From positions 74,900 to 138,899 of the forward strand of contig CAXAMN010028983.1 of assembly GCA_963970005.1 (NCBI GenBank): a stretch of 64,000 bases of DNA. Direction: 5' to 3'. The notes under the pieces were generated by a model that worked only from the letters and a program-made list of their open reading frames with translations, had not been told where the DNA came from and ran no database searches. A program made the translations under genes and the position numbers. Origin of the DNA: Durusdinium trenchii. Taxonomy: Eukaryota > Sar > Dinophyceae > Suessiales > Symbiodiniaceae. Below are positions 1-12,019 of this stretch, one piece after another (positions within the stretch are counted from its first letter, which is position 1; every line of letters starts with the position of its first letter).

Positions 1-56
1 CGGATGAGGCTGAGGAGCCAAAGAAGGCAGCTGAGACTGCTGAGGTGAATGCTGAG
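1..56 (+). CDS. partial exon, Glu/Lys/Ala-rich protein
   Basis: An open frame from base 3 reads an acidic, Ala/Lys/Glu-rich stretch (begins DEAEEPKKAAETAE). It ends at a possible GC donor (AG|GC at 56/57) or at a GT donor at 44/45. The same composition returns in exons at about 1836-1955 and 2267-2458 on this strand, so I read these as one gene entering from the left edge. No known domain is recognised. The low-complexity charged composition would suit a nuclear or chromatin-associated protein, but that is inference. Confidence 0.4.
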
Positions 57-154
57 GCCATCCATCCATGCTGTATGTAGACACTAATGAGGTTACCAGG
101 TGACAGGTGACCAGGAATAACTCTGTGTGTGTGTTGATGTTGATGCTGATGCCC

Positions 155-560
155 TGATGTAGTTTTTGTTAAAGCTGTCTCAGAGACTTGAATCCAAGTC
201 TTGGCAGGGCAACAACGGCTCTAATGCTGTAGATGCCATCGCAACTCAAGACTCAAGATACATGTTTTGAAGCCATTTGAGGCATCCATCATCCATCAAA
301 TATAATCAAATGTTCAATGTTGGTTTGTTGTTAGTCGATGGGCAGAAAAGAGCTCCTATGCAGTTGGGCTTACCTGATGTACTTTGTTAATGCCACCTCA
401 GAAGCATGAGTCGTGAGTCCAAGTCTTGGCAGGGCACCGGTACCGGCAAGTCTGAATAAGTTACTAAGTTCCGGCCGCTGATGCCAAGGAGGCAATCATC
501 ATATGTTTGTAATGGTTGCATCCGTCAAATATTGTCAATGTCCCCAAGGGCTGCTGCTGA
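155..560. repeat. imperfect tandem duplication, unit about 220 bp, in an intron
   Basis: Two copies of the same segment lie next to each other. Both carry TGATGTA-TTTGTTAA early, then TCCAAGTCTTGGCAGGGCA (about 192-212 and 417-437), then a diverged ATCCATCAAATA-type tail. The copies have drifted, so the duplication is not recent. It lies between candidate exons of the left-edge gene. Confidence 0.6.
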
Positions 561-792
561 ACCTATGATCGGAGCTTGGGGTTTAGGACCTTTCAAGGCA
601 ACCCTTGTGAGTCCCGAGTTGAATGTAAGAGTGTTGTAGACTTAGTTATCCTGTAACTAACTGGCCCTAAACCTATGCTTTAGTACTTTAGGGTTTCGGA
701 CAGTTTAGTCCACCACCACCGCCACCACCACCACTACTACTACTACCGCTGCTCCCGCAACTCGGCCGGCAACAACAACAACTACAACTACA

Positions 793-868
<76 letters not shown>
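793..868. repeat. (ACT)n trinucleotide microsatellite
   Basis: An uninterrupted run of about 25 ACT units, preceded by less regular CCA/ACT/ACA triplets from about 710. It reads open in several frames, which explains a valine/leucine-repeat open frame on the other strand that I do not treat as a gene. Confidence 0.95.
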
Positions 869-1835
869 AGTAACTACTACCAATACTAATACTAATACCA
901 ATACTACCACCACCACCATTCTGGACAATGGTGATGACTGACCGTGCTCGGCAAAGAGCGTTTTGGGACCTTGGGCGCCGACGATCTGGAATATCATCCG
1001 CTGACCGGATTCACTTGACTTTGACACGCTTTCGCAATCCGGATGAGGATGAGGATTAGGAGGTATAGGAGGATTAGGAGGACACCATGAGGTTGGCAGC
1101 ATGGCTCATACAGGGTCGATCGCTAACAAGCGTCCTGCGATTCGTAGCCCGGGCCTAGAGACTAAATTATGATCCTAAGCCCCTTGTGCTTACTATCTGC
1201 CTGTCCGCGGACACATGGACAAGTGAACTTGGGACATATGGACCCAAGCGCCAAGCAGAAGTTATAATTGACCATATTCTATCGGGCTTAGGGTTAGGGT
1301 TTAGGCTTAGGACGTTTTAGTCTAGGGAAACCCTCCCGCGTGAGTCAGTGGCATGTGATTGACAAGGATTTGCGTGACTAAGTTATTCTAAACTTCTAAA
1401 CCTGTAACCTGGCCCCAAACCAGATTGCTTTGGTGTAGGGCTTTTGGACGTTCTAGTCACGCCTACAAAATCCCTGTAGAGGATGTAATTGGATAAAGAT
1501 TTCTCACTACTACTATATATATATATAACTACTTTAAACCTAAAACCCGTAAAGCCTAAACTAGCCGACAGCCGACCCCTAAAATTTTGATGGGCTTAGG
1601 AACTTAGGACTCCGGAAGCCATCCCAACTAGAGAAACCATCCCAACTCCCAACTAAAGAACATCACAATATTCAATTGACCTGGGTTCTTTGAGTTAGCT
1701 AGCCGAGAGTCAAGGGAGTCAATGTCAATGTTCAAACTCAAGCTTCCCCTTTGAATCATTGTAATGGTTCGCAGGGCCAACATTGGTACTAGGCTATAAC
1801 TATGATTGATTGTTGAAACTTGAAACTCGTTGAGA

Positions 1836-1955
1836 CATAGACTCCGTCAGACTCAGACAACGACGACGGCGCGGCCACACAGGCTGTGTCAAAAGAAGAC
1901 ACCGAAGTCGCCAAAGCGGTTGAGGCCAAGGAGGAGGCCAGACAAGTCAGACAAG
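1836..1955 (+). CDS. exon, acidic Ala/Val/Lys-rich protein
   Basis: After an acceptor (GACATAG|ACTCC) the frame reads TPSDSDNDDGAATQAV and continues into a Lys/Glu/Ala-rich helix-like stretch. A GT donor lies near 1944 or 1955. Composition matches the first and last exons of the same plus-strand gene. Function is not recognisable. Confidence 0.4.
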
Positions 1956-2266
1956 TAACCAGGTTTGTTGACGATTCACAATGATCATCATCCCGGACAT
2001 ACCTGACCCCCTTTGCTTCTGTGCTTCTGCTTGTACATGCTTGTACCACCTAAAAACGGAGCCAAGTCACGGAGTTGTACCAACTCTGGGGTGGGGTATA
2101 GGTGAGTTTGTCGGGTGACAAGTGAAAACCGCCGGATGTTGAGGGATGGAAGCAACGATGCGATCGGACCGTTTGCTTCGTGTTTCGAGGGGGGTGGTTG
2201 AAGGACAGGGACTCAGGAGACTCTGGTACTAGTTTTTAATTGAATTGTTTGAAGCTTGGTCCACAG

Positions 2267-2458
2267 GTCGCAAAGCCAGAAGTGGCCCCAACTGCAAAGG
2301 TGAAGGCGAAGGCCAAGAGCCGGGCAAAGGGTGGCCAAGATGGTCATGAGACAAATAAAAGACAAAAGACCGAGGAGAAGGCGGACAAGGACAAGGCCAC
2401 CAGAAAAAGAAAAAATGAAGCGATGGAAGAGGCTGGGCTCAGTTTCAGACGTCCTTAA
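2267..2458 (+). CDS. terminal exon, Lys-rich basic protein
   Basis: The acceptor GGTCCACAG|GTC opens a phase-0 frame of 63 codons to a TAA. It starts VAKPEVAPTAKVKAKAKS and continues with Lys/Arg clusters typical of nuclear localisation signals. This looks like the 3' end of the plus-strand gene whose acidic exons lie upstream. Its stop is only 54 bases from the end of a minus-strand gene (2513), so the two converge. No catalytic domain is visible. Confidence 0.5.
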   Translation, partial: VAKPEVAPTAKVKAKAKSRAKGGQDGHETNKRQKTEEKADKDKATRKRKNEAMEEAGLSFRRP

Positions 2459-2512
2459 TAGTCACCGACAAACTTCCTGGGAATGTTCACCACTCTCACT
2501 CTCTCAAGTAGC

Positions 2513-2682
2513 CTAGTCGACCAAATGTCCACCACTCGCTCGGCAGTCTTCGGCGACCAAACCCATTCTTTTTGCAACATCAACATTGGTCATTGGCAGG
2601 ATCCAAAGAAGGACAGGAAAGGTCAAGGTCGCCGCAAGTGAGAGCCACATTTTTGTTGGCCACGGGATGAAACAGGGGTCTC
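2513..2682 (-). CDS. terminal exon with one membrane segment
   Basis: GGTCACAG|GA opens about 56 codons to TAG. A hydrophobic stretch (MWLSLAATLTFPVLLWIL) is followed by a charged tail ending GGHLVD. It reads as the last exon of a membrane protein with a short C-terminal tail of about 25 residues. The family is not recognised. It is the most distal minus-strand exon and faces the plus-strand gene ending at 2458. Confidence 0.5.
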
Positions 2683-4844
2683 CTGTGACCACACTCGGAG
2701 CACGGACCAGTCCGTGAGCGAGGAAAAAAGGTGATGGCGAATGGATTGGCGGTTTAACCAGAGCTTTTACAGCTGCATGATTTGGGGGGTATCCAACATG
2801 GCGTTGGACCAGGAAGAAAGGCGTTATGGTATTACTTATATGGTAATATAATGTAATATCGTCCTCATATCCCATCTATTAGGACCTTTCTGTAGGTCCA
2901 GCTACTTGGTATTTCCTTTGTGTGGGCAAAGATGCTGCACATGTCCTGTGTGTTTTTTCCACCCTTGTTTTCTCAATGTTTTGGCAGTTTCCGGCTGAAT
3001 CCACGACATTTAAATTCATTCGTGAAATTTAGCACCGTTAAGACGGAAGCACGGCAGTCAACGGGTTCCACTGGTGGACTCCAAAGCACTCCAATATGTT
3101 CCAAGCGTGCGCCCCTGTTTCAGGAAGCCGAGCTTCAAATGGTGCCAGCTGTTTCTTTCTAGGCCTTCGATGTCCTCGAAAAGCCTCCAGCGATGTACAG
3201 ATTCGTGTTTTCACCCACCCTCAGTGATTTTAGTACCTAGATCATTACGGAGTTTCCACGTGAGCTCAGCAACTGACCTTCCGAGTACTCAAGTACATCA
3301 TTTCAAGGCTTTGGAAAAAGTACAGTATATCAACTGAAGGTCTCTCACCCTCATCTCTCCAAGTTGTCTCTCCCAGCCTTCGTGCCAATCGCCTAGAGTG
3401 TTCTGCACTTTGCTCATCCCGGAGACGGGGTTTCAGCAAGACTCGCTGATGGCAACTCCTGCAAGTCCGACAGGGATGAGCTGCAGAAAGGTCCCACGCT
3501 GGTCTTGTTGAGAAATATCACAAAGACACAAAAAGGAAAAGGGAAAAACCATCAAGGAAGTAAAGGTCTAAAGAAAGAACGAAAGAAAGAAACACCAAAC
3601 ATTTGAGGAACCGCCAAGAACCACTTTTCAAACGATTCCAACCAAATGGTTGGAGTCTTGGTGTTTGATGAATTGAATGTACATGCTGCAAAAAATCACC
3701 AATCATGAACACAAAAGGAGACACATCTTGTGATCTATGACATGCCGCTGCTTCGTCGTCGACGGCTGATCTTCGACGCACACAGCCCAAGAAAAAGACC
3801 TAATCTTAGGATGCGATATGAGGCAACCACCTGCTTCCCCCAAGACACACACTGCGGCTCGCAGCGCTGGATCGATCCGTGCGTTCGGTTCAGCCGTCCT
3901 TGACAACAGCCGTCCTTCATGAAAGCCGCTCGCCCAGGCATGACCTCCCAGGTGGGGGGAAGGATCAGGATCAGCTTTGGCATGCTTTTGGGCTGTGGAA
4001 TGAGAGGCATTCTTGAGTTGTACCCCCATCTAAAGTAGGCATCCAACAGTGCCGAACGGCGAGAGTGGAGCCTTTAACTTGCGGCGAATCAACAGCACGA
4101 TCGCCTGTTAACATCAGTTAATGCATGCAAAAAGCTTTCAGCACCTGCTTTAGGGCTAGGGATGAAGTTCTCAAAATCGTTGTTTCTAGACCAAGCAGCT
4201 TGTCGTGCTGGACCTCTCAGGTTTGATAAGAAAAGGACGGATCCAACGTTTGGACCTGTAGCCACCTTTCCGTTGCCACCATCCTCATGGGTGATACCAG
4301 AATCTGGGGGTCACCGTAACAAGTGTCCCCGCACCATCACAGCTGCTTCAGTGCGGAGCGCCTTCATCCAAATGCACGATAGCGGGTGATCGTTGTGTTG
4401 CCTGGCCATGTTGGGCCATGATTCGGAGAAGGATGAATAACAAGGGCACTCCCCCTGAAACATGGGGAAGTGCAAAACACGCCCCTGGGACAGTGCAAGA
4501 GCCGATATGGAACATCTGGAACATTCATGAATTCTCCCACGCTATGTCGATGCTGGCACCCTGGAATCCTCCAGCCCATCAATGGCAAGCTGGGATGTTG
4601 AGACTAGTGACTACTGCACAACTTCTGACAGCACCCACTCCCCCCTGCCGCCTCACTCAAGGCAACGAAAATCCAAAGCCTCGGAGAAAGGGAGGACGGT
4701 CTCATGTGTGTTGTACTGGTATTGTATACTCAAGTTCTATACACTGGAGAACCGATCACTAAGGCTATGAATACCAAAGTTTGACCACTGACCTGATGGC
4801 TGGAAAGCGAACACAACATAGTATAACATATAGTCATATAGGGA

Positions 4845-5157
4845 CTACTGCTTGCTGGCGTGGAGGGATCGTTTTCTGGCATGTTCGTGTGACAGAGTGT
4901 GGGTCAAAACTCTGAGAACGTGGTGAACATGGACCGATTGTGGACGACTTCCATTCAATGCAAAAAAGACCAGGGTACCTTCGATGTTTGACAGGCCACT
5001 GGCCATGGAGGACCTCTCTAGAAGATGGGAATCAAGGGACCCCAACAAACCCAACACGTCATGCGGATTGCAAGTCCCGCACAAAGAGGCCACACGCACA
5101 GGCCCCACCAGGTGAGAGCCAGGCAGCAATGCTAACATGGCACCATGTCCATCAACC
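4845..5157 (-). CDS. terminal exon, hypothetical protein
   Basis: CCTTCAG|G opens about 104 codons running to TAG at 4845. It is hydrophobic at first (VDGHGAMLALLPGSHL) and ends in a His/Arg-rich tail (HEHARKRSLHASKQ). Length and acceptor context favour coding, but no domain is recognised. It belongs to the unidirectional minus-strand series. Confidence 0.4.
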
Positions 5158-5489
5158 CTGAAGGATCCAGAGCCACAGCTGACATGAACCAAGGAAGCTG
5201 GTCAGTGAGCCAAAATCTCCTGCTAGACGGCTTGATAGAAAGGCGAACCAGAGGGCTTGCTAGACGGCATGCGAACGACGGTTAGGCTAGACCAGGATGT
5301 GCCCCCAAATGAACCACATCTGAGCCCACATGAACCGAAGAATGGATCGCTTGACGCCTGCATCCGAAGCCATCCTTTACACGGTGGAGTTCCTTGATCT
5401 GGTGAGGGTTCCTTGCTCAATAAGGGATGGACAAATTGTTGAATCCCTTTCTGATACACTCACCCGTCGAACTCCAGCTGCTGATGTAC

Positions 5490-5580
5490 CTGGCTGTAGT
5501 CCTCTGTGGCTCTGGAAGCTAAGCAGCGAAGTTCCCTTCGGGAACTCGCTCAGATGGAACGAGCGAAGCCGCTCGTCGGT
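5490..5580 (-). CDS. internal exon candidate, hypothetical protein
   Basis: The frame VTDERLRSFHLSEFPKG continues to a clear GT donor (CAGCCAG|GTACAT) at 5490/5489. The upstream edge is not resolved. It lies between the exons at 5747 and 5157, so it could be an early exon of the gene ending at 4845. Confidence 0.35.
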
Positions 5581-5746
5581 CACACGGACGTGCGTCGGGC
5601 TGCTTGATCGTTTGCTTCATGTTCACGTGGTCTCCACAAAACATCTTTCTAGAGGCGAGTGTTGTCATGTTTTCACCACCTTCACCACCACAATGATATT
5701 CGTTGAGATCTCTTGCAGCTTGGCTTCAAACTTCGGCTGTAACGGG

Positions 5747-5941
5747 TCATATGGCCTTTGGGTGGAAGCGACATGAAGCGACACCTTCTTTGTCACTCTG
5801 GATTCCCAGCATCGGACCAGCCCGGGCGCCCTGTCTTCCCGTCGATGCGGGGACTTCTACGCTGAAGCGAAAGGCATCGGATCGAGGCCAGGTGAGCTTG
5901 GTGCCCTGTACTTTGGAGTAGACCGGGGATGCCGGGAAAAC
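5747..5941 (-). CDS. terminal exon, hypothetical protein
   Basis: GTGGACAG|G opens a phase-0 frame of 64 codons to TGA. It begins VFPASPVYSKVQGTKLTWP and ends CRFHPKAI. Codon choice prefers C or G in third positions, as in other believable exons here. Alternating polar and hydrophobic residues suggest a beta-rich fold. No family is recognised. Confidence 0.5.
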   Translation of the reverse strand, partial: VFPASPVYSKVQGTKLTWPRSDAFRFSVEVPASTGRQGARAGPMLGIQSDKEGVASCRFHPKAI

Positions 5942-7446
5942 CTGTCCACTCATGGCAACAATGGCCATGGTGGCTCAAAACGATGCAACCGCAACATCTT
6001 TCTTCCAGAGCGCCTCAAGTCTATCTATAACAAAGATAACAAAGCGAGGCTGCCTTTATTCGGTCACTATCACTATGCTATATACTAACTTTCTCCACAG
6101 TCTTACTGTTTGAAGAAACATCTGAAGTGAAGCGAGGAATGAAGCGATTTCAGTGTGGGGGGGATTGCACAAATACCCCTCGATCCCCCAACGCACCATT
6201 GAGGTTTGTGTCATTGCTTTGAAATCACTGCACGTTCATGTCAGATATCTTGACAAAACCATCCAAAGCTCCCCAAATCATGCCAGGGTCAAGATATGGT
6301 TGAACTCTGAGGTGAGGGTGATTGAGGGTGCGTCAAACTATATGAGGGCAATAATAGGAGAGGTGACAACTTCACATCTTGATATCCTGGTTGTGCATGT
6401 ACCCTCCATCAGGCTAGTCTAAGGAAAAATAGTCTTGGAAAAATTCGTCCATGTTTTCGTTGGTCTCCTCGTGAAATGCTTGCTGAAGCCTTCTCCTCTC
6501 CTCGCCCATCCAGCTGAGGCGAACTGGGTGTTCCCCTCTGCGAAGCAATGGAGGTGGGTGTTCCTGGCGGGTCGGCAACCGTGCGCGGCTTGGGACCGTT
6601 GGACCTACGGATGGGGACCTGCTGGATTTAGCTCCCCACGCATGGTGGGCTTTAAACCATTCACCGACGAAGCGCTTCGTTCGGCCTCACCTGAAGCTTT
6701 CAGCATTGCTATGACGACGAGACGGCCGCTCCTGCACCTAGAAGGACCGGGTTGGGCGCGGCCCATTGCCTGGCAAGTGCATGATCAAAGATATCACAAG
6801 TATAGACTCGACATTATATATATAATACATATGTTTTTACATCCTTTTACAATATACAGCCAGTAGACGACAGCCACAGGCATGTATTAGGTACCATGAT
6901 TCTCCAGAGAGATCTTAGGGATTGAACAGATCTGGAGTTTCAATGAATCCCTGTTGAAAGAACATGGTGCACATTGGAAAACCAAGACAAGAATCATCAA
7001 GAATCATGTTCATGCTATTGAATCAGAATGATCATAATACTGCGAGCTGCGAGAGCTGTTGTTTCAGCGTTTTCAGCTTACACAGCTCCGGTCGCCGATC
7101 TTTGGACGCCTCAACGGTAGTGGAGGAGGCACTGGCAAGCCAGGCGTACCGCCTCACAATTAGTAGCGCGGCAACACAGAGGTCATCTATGGTCATCTCT
7201 ATATAATGTAGGGTAAAAATGGGAGGGCGCATGTCTCAACAAAAGACAACAACATGCCAACATGCAACATTGTGTGGAAAAAATATGACAAATTGATAGC
7301 AATCAAACCTGCAGATTTTGCGACTATGCTGATTCTTGTGGATACATATGTACCCAATGCAACAACTTGGATCTTAAGAGAGCCCGCGCACCTGAAACGG
7401 GTACCTGTCCATTGGGCTAGTCTGTCCCACCATTTTTAACCACAGT

Positions 7447-7611
7447 TTACATCCAGCAGCCGTGCGCCTCCAGCTGCTCCATCTGACACAGGCCTTGGTG
7501 GGGAAAGCGGGCGCTTTCAACTGCATCCGAAGTTGACCACACCAGCCATCTGGAACCATCTGCGACCGCCAGTGCTGCACTACTCAGTGCTGTCTTCCAA
7601 GTGCCACCAGC
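7447..7611 (-). CDS. terminal exon, hypothetical protein
   Basis: GGTACCAG|GCT opens exactly 55 codons including the TAA stop, in phase 0. The peptide runs AGGTWKTALSSAALAVADG to a tail ending EQLEAHGCWM. Clean acceptor, phase and stop make this one of the better exons in the left part. Function is unknown. Confidence 0.5.
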   Translation of the reverse strand, partial: AGGTWKTALSSAALAVADGSRWLVWSTSDAVESARFPHQGLCQMEQLEAHGCWM

Positions 7612-8204
7612 CTGGTACCCGGAAGACCCCATCACTTATGCTTTCGTATGCTCAACAGTCACCGCGTCCATCTGAGTGATCCGGGAACAAAAACACAGAC
7701 GGCCTAACTAACATATAAACATTGCTTCATAGAAACAATTTGATCACAACCTTTCATAGGAACAACAAGGTCACAACCTAAAAGTCGAAGCTAAAAGAGT
7801 TAAGATCTCCAGTCTCCAGATTCACTCGCTACCACATCAGAGTTGGTGGGAGGCTGCATCTTCTCTCATATCCATGACAAACAACAGAAGAGTTCTCCAG
7901 GAAGAAATTCTGCATATTTAACATATTTCTTAACATTTCTTCATTCACTTCACTACGTCTCTGTTGGGGCCCCCTCCAGCGAACTCCTGTCCTGTCCGCT
8001 GTGTTTCGGAAGGCTTCATGTCGCCTGGTGGAAGGCTTTGGTGATGGGCATCCATAAGCCACTAATTGTTGGGCCTGACCAGGACGAAACGTTCATCGCC
8101 ACATGCGTCCCAATCAAATCCCATCGGCCCATGGCAAAAGGATGGCTTTAACGAGATTCGTTTCTATAGCTTCTATAATGCTCTGCATCTTCTTCTTTCC
8201 CCCA

Positions 8205-8403
8205 TCATCCTCTCATCTCCCAGTCACCGGCCTGCCCACTATGCATTCGCCCCACTGGCGCGGGCGATGCTGCTGGCACCCGCGCCGACGTGTGCGGCTG
8301 CGGGGGCGCTGGCACGGCCGCCGGCGCTGGCCGTTGGGGCGACGGCGGCTGTGGCGAGGGCGGCTGTGGCGATGGTGGCTGCGTGGCCGGTGGCTCGGGT
8401 GAC
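8205..8403 (-). CDS. Pro-rich exon candidate with PPSPQ repeats
   Basis: After CTCTTGAG|G one frame reads repeated PPSPQ units and then an Ala/Pro-rich stretch. The sequence is GC-rich and open in more than one frame: another frame is Ala/Thr-rich and a plus-strand frame is Ala-rich. It could be a proline-rich linker or surface-protein region, or just a GC-rich low-complexity tract. Confidence 0.25.
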
Positions 8404-8510
8404 CTCAAGAGAGGGTGGCTTGGAAGAGATCCAACTGAACACAGTTGCTGTGCTCTGAACTTGGACGTTTTTCTGACATGGTGGCTTCTAATGCCTTAAC
8501 TTGATGGCCA

Positions 8511-8668
8511 TCACTCTTTGGGCGTCTCAGCTCCGTCTCTCGGCCTCCCGGACGGAGGTAGCTCCTCCGTCTTGCTGGGTCGGACACCCTTGGGGCGAGA
8601 AAGACCTCGGTGCCCGAGGTCCGCCGCCGTTGACGCCGACGCCGTGTCGTTTGGAGAGTTTAGAGTAT
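8511..8668 (-). CDS. terminal exon, hydrophilic protein
   Basis: ACATAAG|AT opens a frame that closes at TGA after 52 codons. It contains NDTASASTAADLGHRGLS followed by RPSKTEELPPSGRPRDG. It is charged and probably disordered. Third positions favour G and C. No domain is recognised. Confidence 0.4.
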
Positions 8669-9223
8669 CTTATGTACCACGTAGAGCTGTTTTTTTTGGG
8701 GGGTGATGAGGCGAAAATCCAAATGACTGATGAAGCAATTGGATGAACTTAGAGTGAAGGGTAGACCCAGTGATCTTGTTAAGACATAGGCGACGACAAG
8801 GCTATTTGACAATGATCCAAACCAGCAAAAGCAAGTTTCGTATGATAGAGATCGAGCAATTCCATTCGTCTCCCCTCATTCCCCGCTCACGTGCATCCCG
8901 GGACCCACGCCTAGCTTCACTTGAATGTTCCTGAGCCACGTTCCCACAAGGGAAATGTCAAAGACAAACTTCTAGATAAGGCTCTATCACCAACAAATCT
9001 CCAAACTGGAATAATCACCACTCCAAGCCCTTCTGACCCCATCAGTGCACCGAAGAAAAACTCAGAATCAAATGTCTGGGGATGTGCATGAGTAAACCCC
9101 GCTCATCATTTTGTCTTGATCACGAATCACGAGTCATAATCGAGCAAAGTGAGTGGACACCGACAGGGCGAAGAACATGTTGTTTAAGAACCAAATAGAA
9201 CCAGCGAGGTTTTGACAGCCCAT

Positions 9224-9265
9224 TAGGTTGGAGGCCATCGCTAGTAGGTTGGAGGCCATCATTGG
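9224..9265. repeat. 21-bp minisatellite, locus 1 (2 units)
   Basis: Two copies of TAGGTTGGAGGCCATCGCTAG, the second with changes at its end. The same unit occurs at 45209-45271 (opposite orientation) and 62790-62862. Here it begins just downstream of the probable donor of the exon at 9274-9461, so it is probably intronic. Confidence 0.8.
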
Positions 9266-9273
9266 CAGCCCAC

Positions 9274-9461
9274 CAACGCGGCCAAAGGGTCTTCTTGTAG
9301 CGAGCCATCAGGTCTTGAGGAACTTCTCGGCCATCCTGGTGCACTAGTGTCACTAGTGTCGGCTGTGCTGGGGGAAAGCCCAACCTGGTGAGCATGGACA
9401 CAAGTGGGGACTCAAGATGTCCGGTTGCTTGACTTTCAACACTTGGAGCTTCAAAGTACTT
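9274..9461 (-). CDS. internal exon, hypothetical protein
   Basis: GGAGTGCAG|AAG opens about 62 codons: KYFEAPSVESQATGHLES at the start and VPQDLMARYKKTLWPRW at the end, then a GT donor. Balanced amino-acid use and G/C third positions support coding. The intron that follows starts almost at once with the 21-base minisatellite. Function is not recognised. Confidence 0.5.
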
Positions 9462-10659
9462 CTGCACTCCACTGACTAATTGCTTACAGGTTTGAATACT
9501 AGGAGGTCATCATGCCACGGAACTATCCCACCACGCCTTCACATACCCAGCCGCCTTTTCGCGAACCAGCGCCTGTTCCTGCATCACTCGGCTTTTAGGT
9601 TTGGAATCTAGATCCACGTGGTGAATGAGACTTCCATTTCAAAGAATCCAAGATGCAAAATCACTACCCGCCCACGCGGGATGAGATGTCTTCAGTTCGC
9701 GAAGAAGTTCTCGTCAGGCTGAAGCGAAAAGGTCTTGCAAAGCCTTGTCGAAGGGATTTCGGATTCCTCCACCCAAAATTCACTAGAGCCATGCCATCGG
9801 CTAAGTGTTATGCAGCACCTTCATGCAATAGGACCTGGAACCAACAAGTATCATGAAGTATCTTGGAAGGCTCCGCACGAACACTGCAACCTGGACATAC
9901 ACCATTTAATTCGCTTTCTTCGAATTTTACAGCTGTCCATCCGCTTCCAGGGGTCATGGTGGCCCGGCCATCGAACGACCGCTTTGGTGGGTTTCTGCTT
10001 GACGCACGGCTGGTCCCGCCTTCGCCACCTTCATGGCCTCCAGACGATTGTAGACCTGAGAAGGCTCAAGCCGAGGGTCTCGGCTCCCCTAACTCGTCCC
10101 CTGAGGGATGGCACAAGACATGAACTCAGAAAGCAGGTTCTTAGCTTCAAACCCTATACTTTTCTCGCAGGTTGTGGTAGAAACTGCTACAACTCAATAT
10201 AAATCTCAAATGGTGTTTGAAGAGAGGCTCAGCAAACCATACTGCAAACCATGTATGTCTTAGACCCAGAAGACCCTCCAGTCTGCCCATTTCTCTGCAA
10301 AAATGAAGCTCGGCCAGAAGGACAACAATGCAAGCACCTTATCCAATATCTATATAACCAATGTTCCTCATGTACACGTCATGGCAGCTTCAACTCTGCG
10401 TCCTACAGTGAAACCTCACCAACTGCAGTGTCAACGCCCTCGCCGCCTTGTGGGTATCGTTGAAGGAAATCCGCCGGTCCTTCCGACAGCAACAAGAGGA
10501 AGCTCCCGTCTCAATGAAACAGTTTGGTAGAGTACGTGCGAGGTGCATGGTAAACAAACTGACTTGGCTAAGTAATCAAGTGGATGTTCAAGAGATCTGG
10601 AAATGTCTTGACTATAGACATGTCCCCCCACAGTTTGTTTTCAACATCACTGGGCGCTG

Positions 10660-10784
10660 TGCAAAAACGAAAGCTGCGCCCTTGCCCGCGCGCCCGGGCA
10701 ATGAGGTGCAAATTGCTCTGCACGATGTCTTGCCCGTCGTAGGTGGCATTCTCCTGCATGTCGTTTTCCGACAGAGTTTGAGCT
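10660..10784 (-). CDS. internal exon candidate, hypothetical protein
   Basis: The frame reads QTLSENDMQENATYDGQDI and then a basic stretch (HLIARARGQGRSFRF). The acceptor is weak (AAAGAG|A) and the donor is unresolved. The case rests on peptide composition only. Confidence 0.35.
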
Positions 10785-11941
10785 CTCTTTCGTGGTAAAT
10801 AGACCCCCAAATTAACAGAACAGTTGATCCCCACTAAAAATGTTTTGGACACCGTTTCTACGTATCTATTTGGGGATCATTACAAACGTTTTCCCCAAGA
10901 AGGGCAGGACACGGTCCGAAGAACTGGTCAGAAGTCCCAAGTCACGTTGGACTCCCTTTAGGAACCTATCGAATTGTTGCGAACCACTCCAGTAGCCACT
11001 AAAAGGCCTATACCTTACTCATCAATGCCAAGGAGAGTCAGTGCCTCTTTATGTTCTGTGCAAATCCACGGCGTTGGTACTCCCATGTATCCCCAGACTA
11101 CTTTTGGTGTCGACTGTACGGTCTTTCTGTGTCAAACTTTAACAAGCATTGAACGCATTGAATCTCACAAGCAAGAGGAGTCTACAAGAAGAGGAGTCTT
11201 CTCCACCTCCCACTCCACCCAGCTCCTCCGTGTCCATCATGTAGTCACTAAAGGGCTGCCGCAGCGGACCGTCGACCACCACCAAAAAGCCCTGCTATCA
11301 AAAGCGCGTCACAGTGGCGTTTGGGTGTGAGGCCCTGCCAGGTCCAAGGGGCGGACCTGGAGCCGATGCTCTTGGGCTCTGAATTTGTATCTTGATGGGT
11401 CACATTCCCCGGGTGGCCACAGAGCAAACCACGCCATCCGTGAGAAATTGAAAGAACACCTGCAATTGCCTGGGCGCAAAAACTCAACATATGAAAGCAC
11501 ATAAGTTCGTTTGGGGGCGGCCCGGCACGGGCGAGGCACGAACGCACATGTGGCAAGGCCAAGCTGTTCCGGCAGTTCAAGCAGTTCTTGGTTGCATGAT
11601 AGATACATTCGAACCGGACAAGAACAGTAGAACCTGCGGGAAAAAAAAAAAAAACAACCAGTGGTCGGCGGCTCGTACCTCTTTTACGCACATGCCAGAC
11701 CTGGCCTGACCGCCGGGCTCTGTGGCATACTGCCACTCGATCTGCACCTCTCTGCTGTCCAGCAGGTACCTTGATCTGCTTCGACCCTGAGCACCATGGG
11801 GTTGGTGCAAGTTCCTACTCTGCAACCAGAAAAACATCCCCAATGCACATCAATTGATCATTCTGTTCGCAAGTGAGGTAAATTCACCCCTAAAATACGC
11901 TTGGTCAAAAGCAGTCTGGGAAGCAAGTCTGGAGCTTGGAC

Positions 11942-12019
11942 ACGGTTTTGGCTAGAAGGTTTGGGGTATCCTTCCAAGGTAAAATGCAACTGGTTCTGCC
12001 ATGTTCGCGCCAAGCGCAC
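11942..12019 (-). CDS. internal exon candidate, hypothetical protein
   Basis: CTCCAGAG|GTG opens VRLARTWQNQLHFTLEGYPK and continues to a possible GT donor. It is short and rests on acceptor context and composition. It follows the candidate exon at 12236-12328 on the same strand. Confidence 0.3.

Noticed and set aside
866-1102. Minus-strand frame with a Val/Leu repeat tail
   Set aside because: It is produced by short trinucleotide and hexanucleotide repeats near the ACT microsatellite.
5480-5560. Possible 5S rRNA box (GGAAGCTAAGCAG)
   Set aside because: The rest of the 5S sequence is absent, and the minus strand reads an exon with a clean GT donor.
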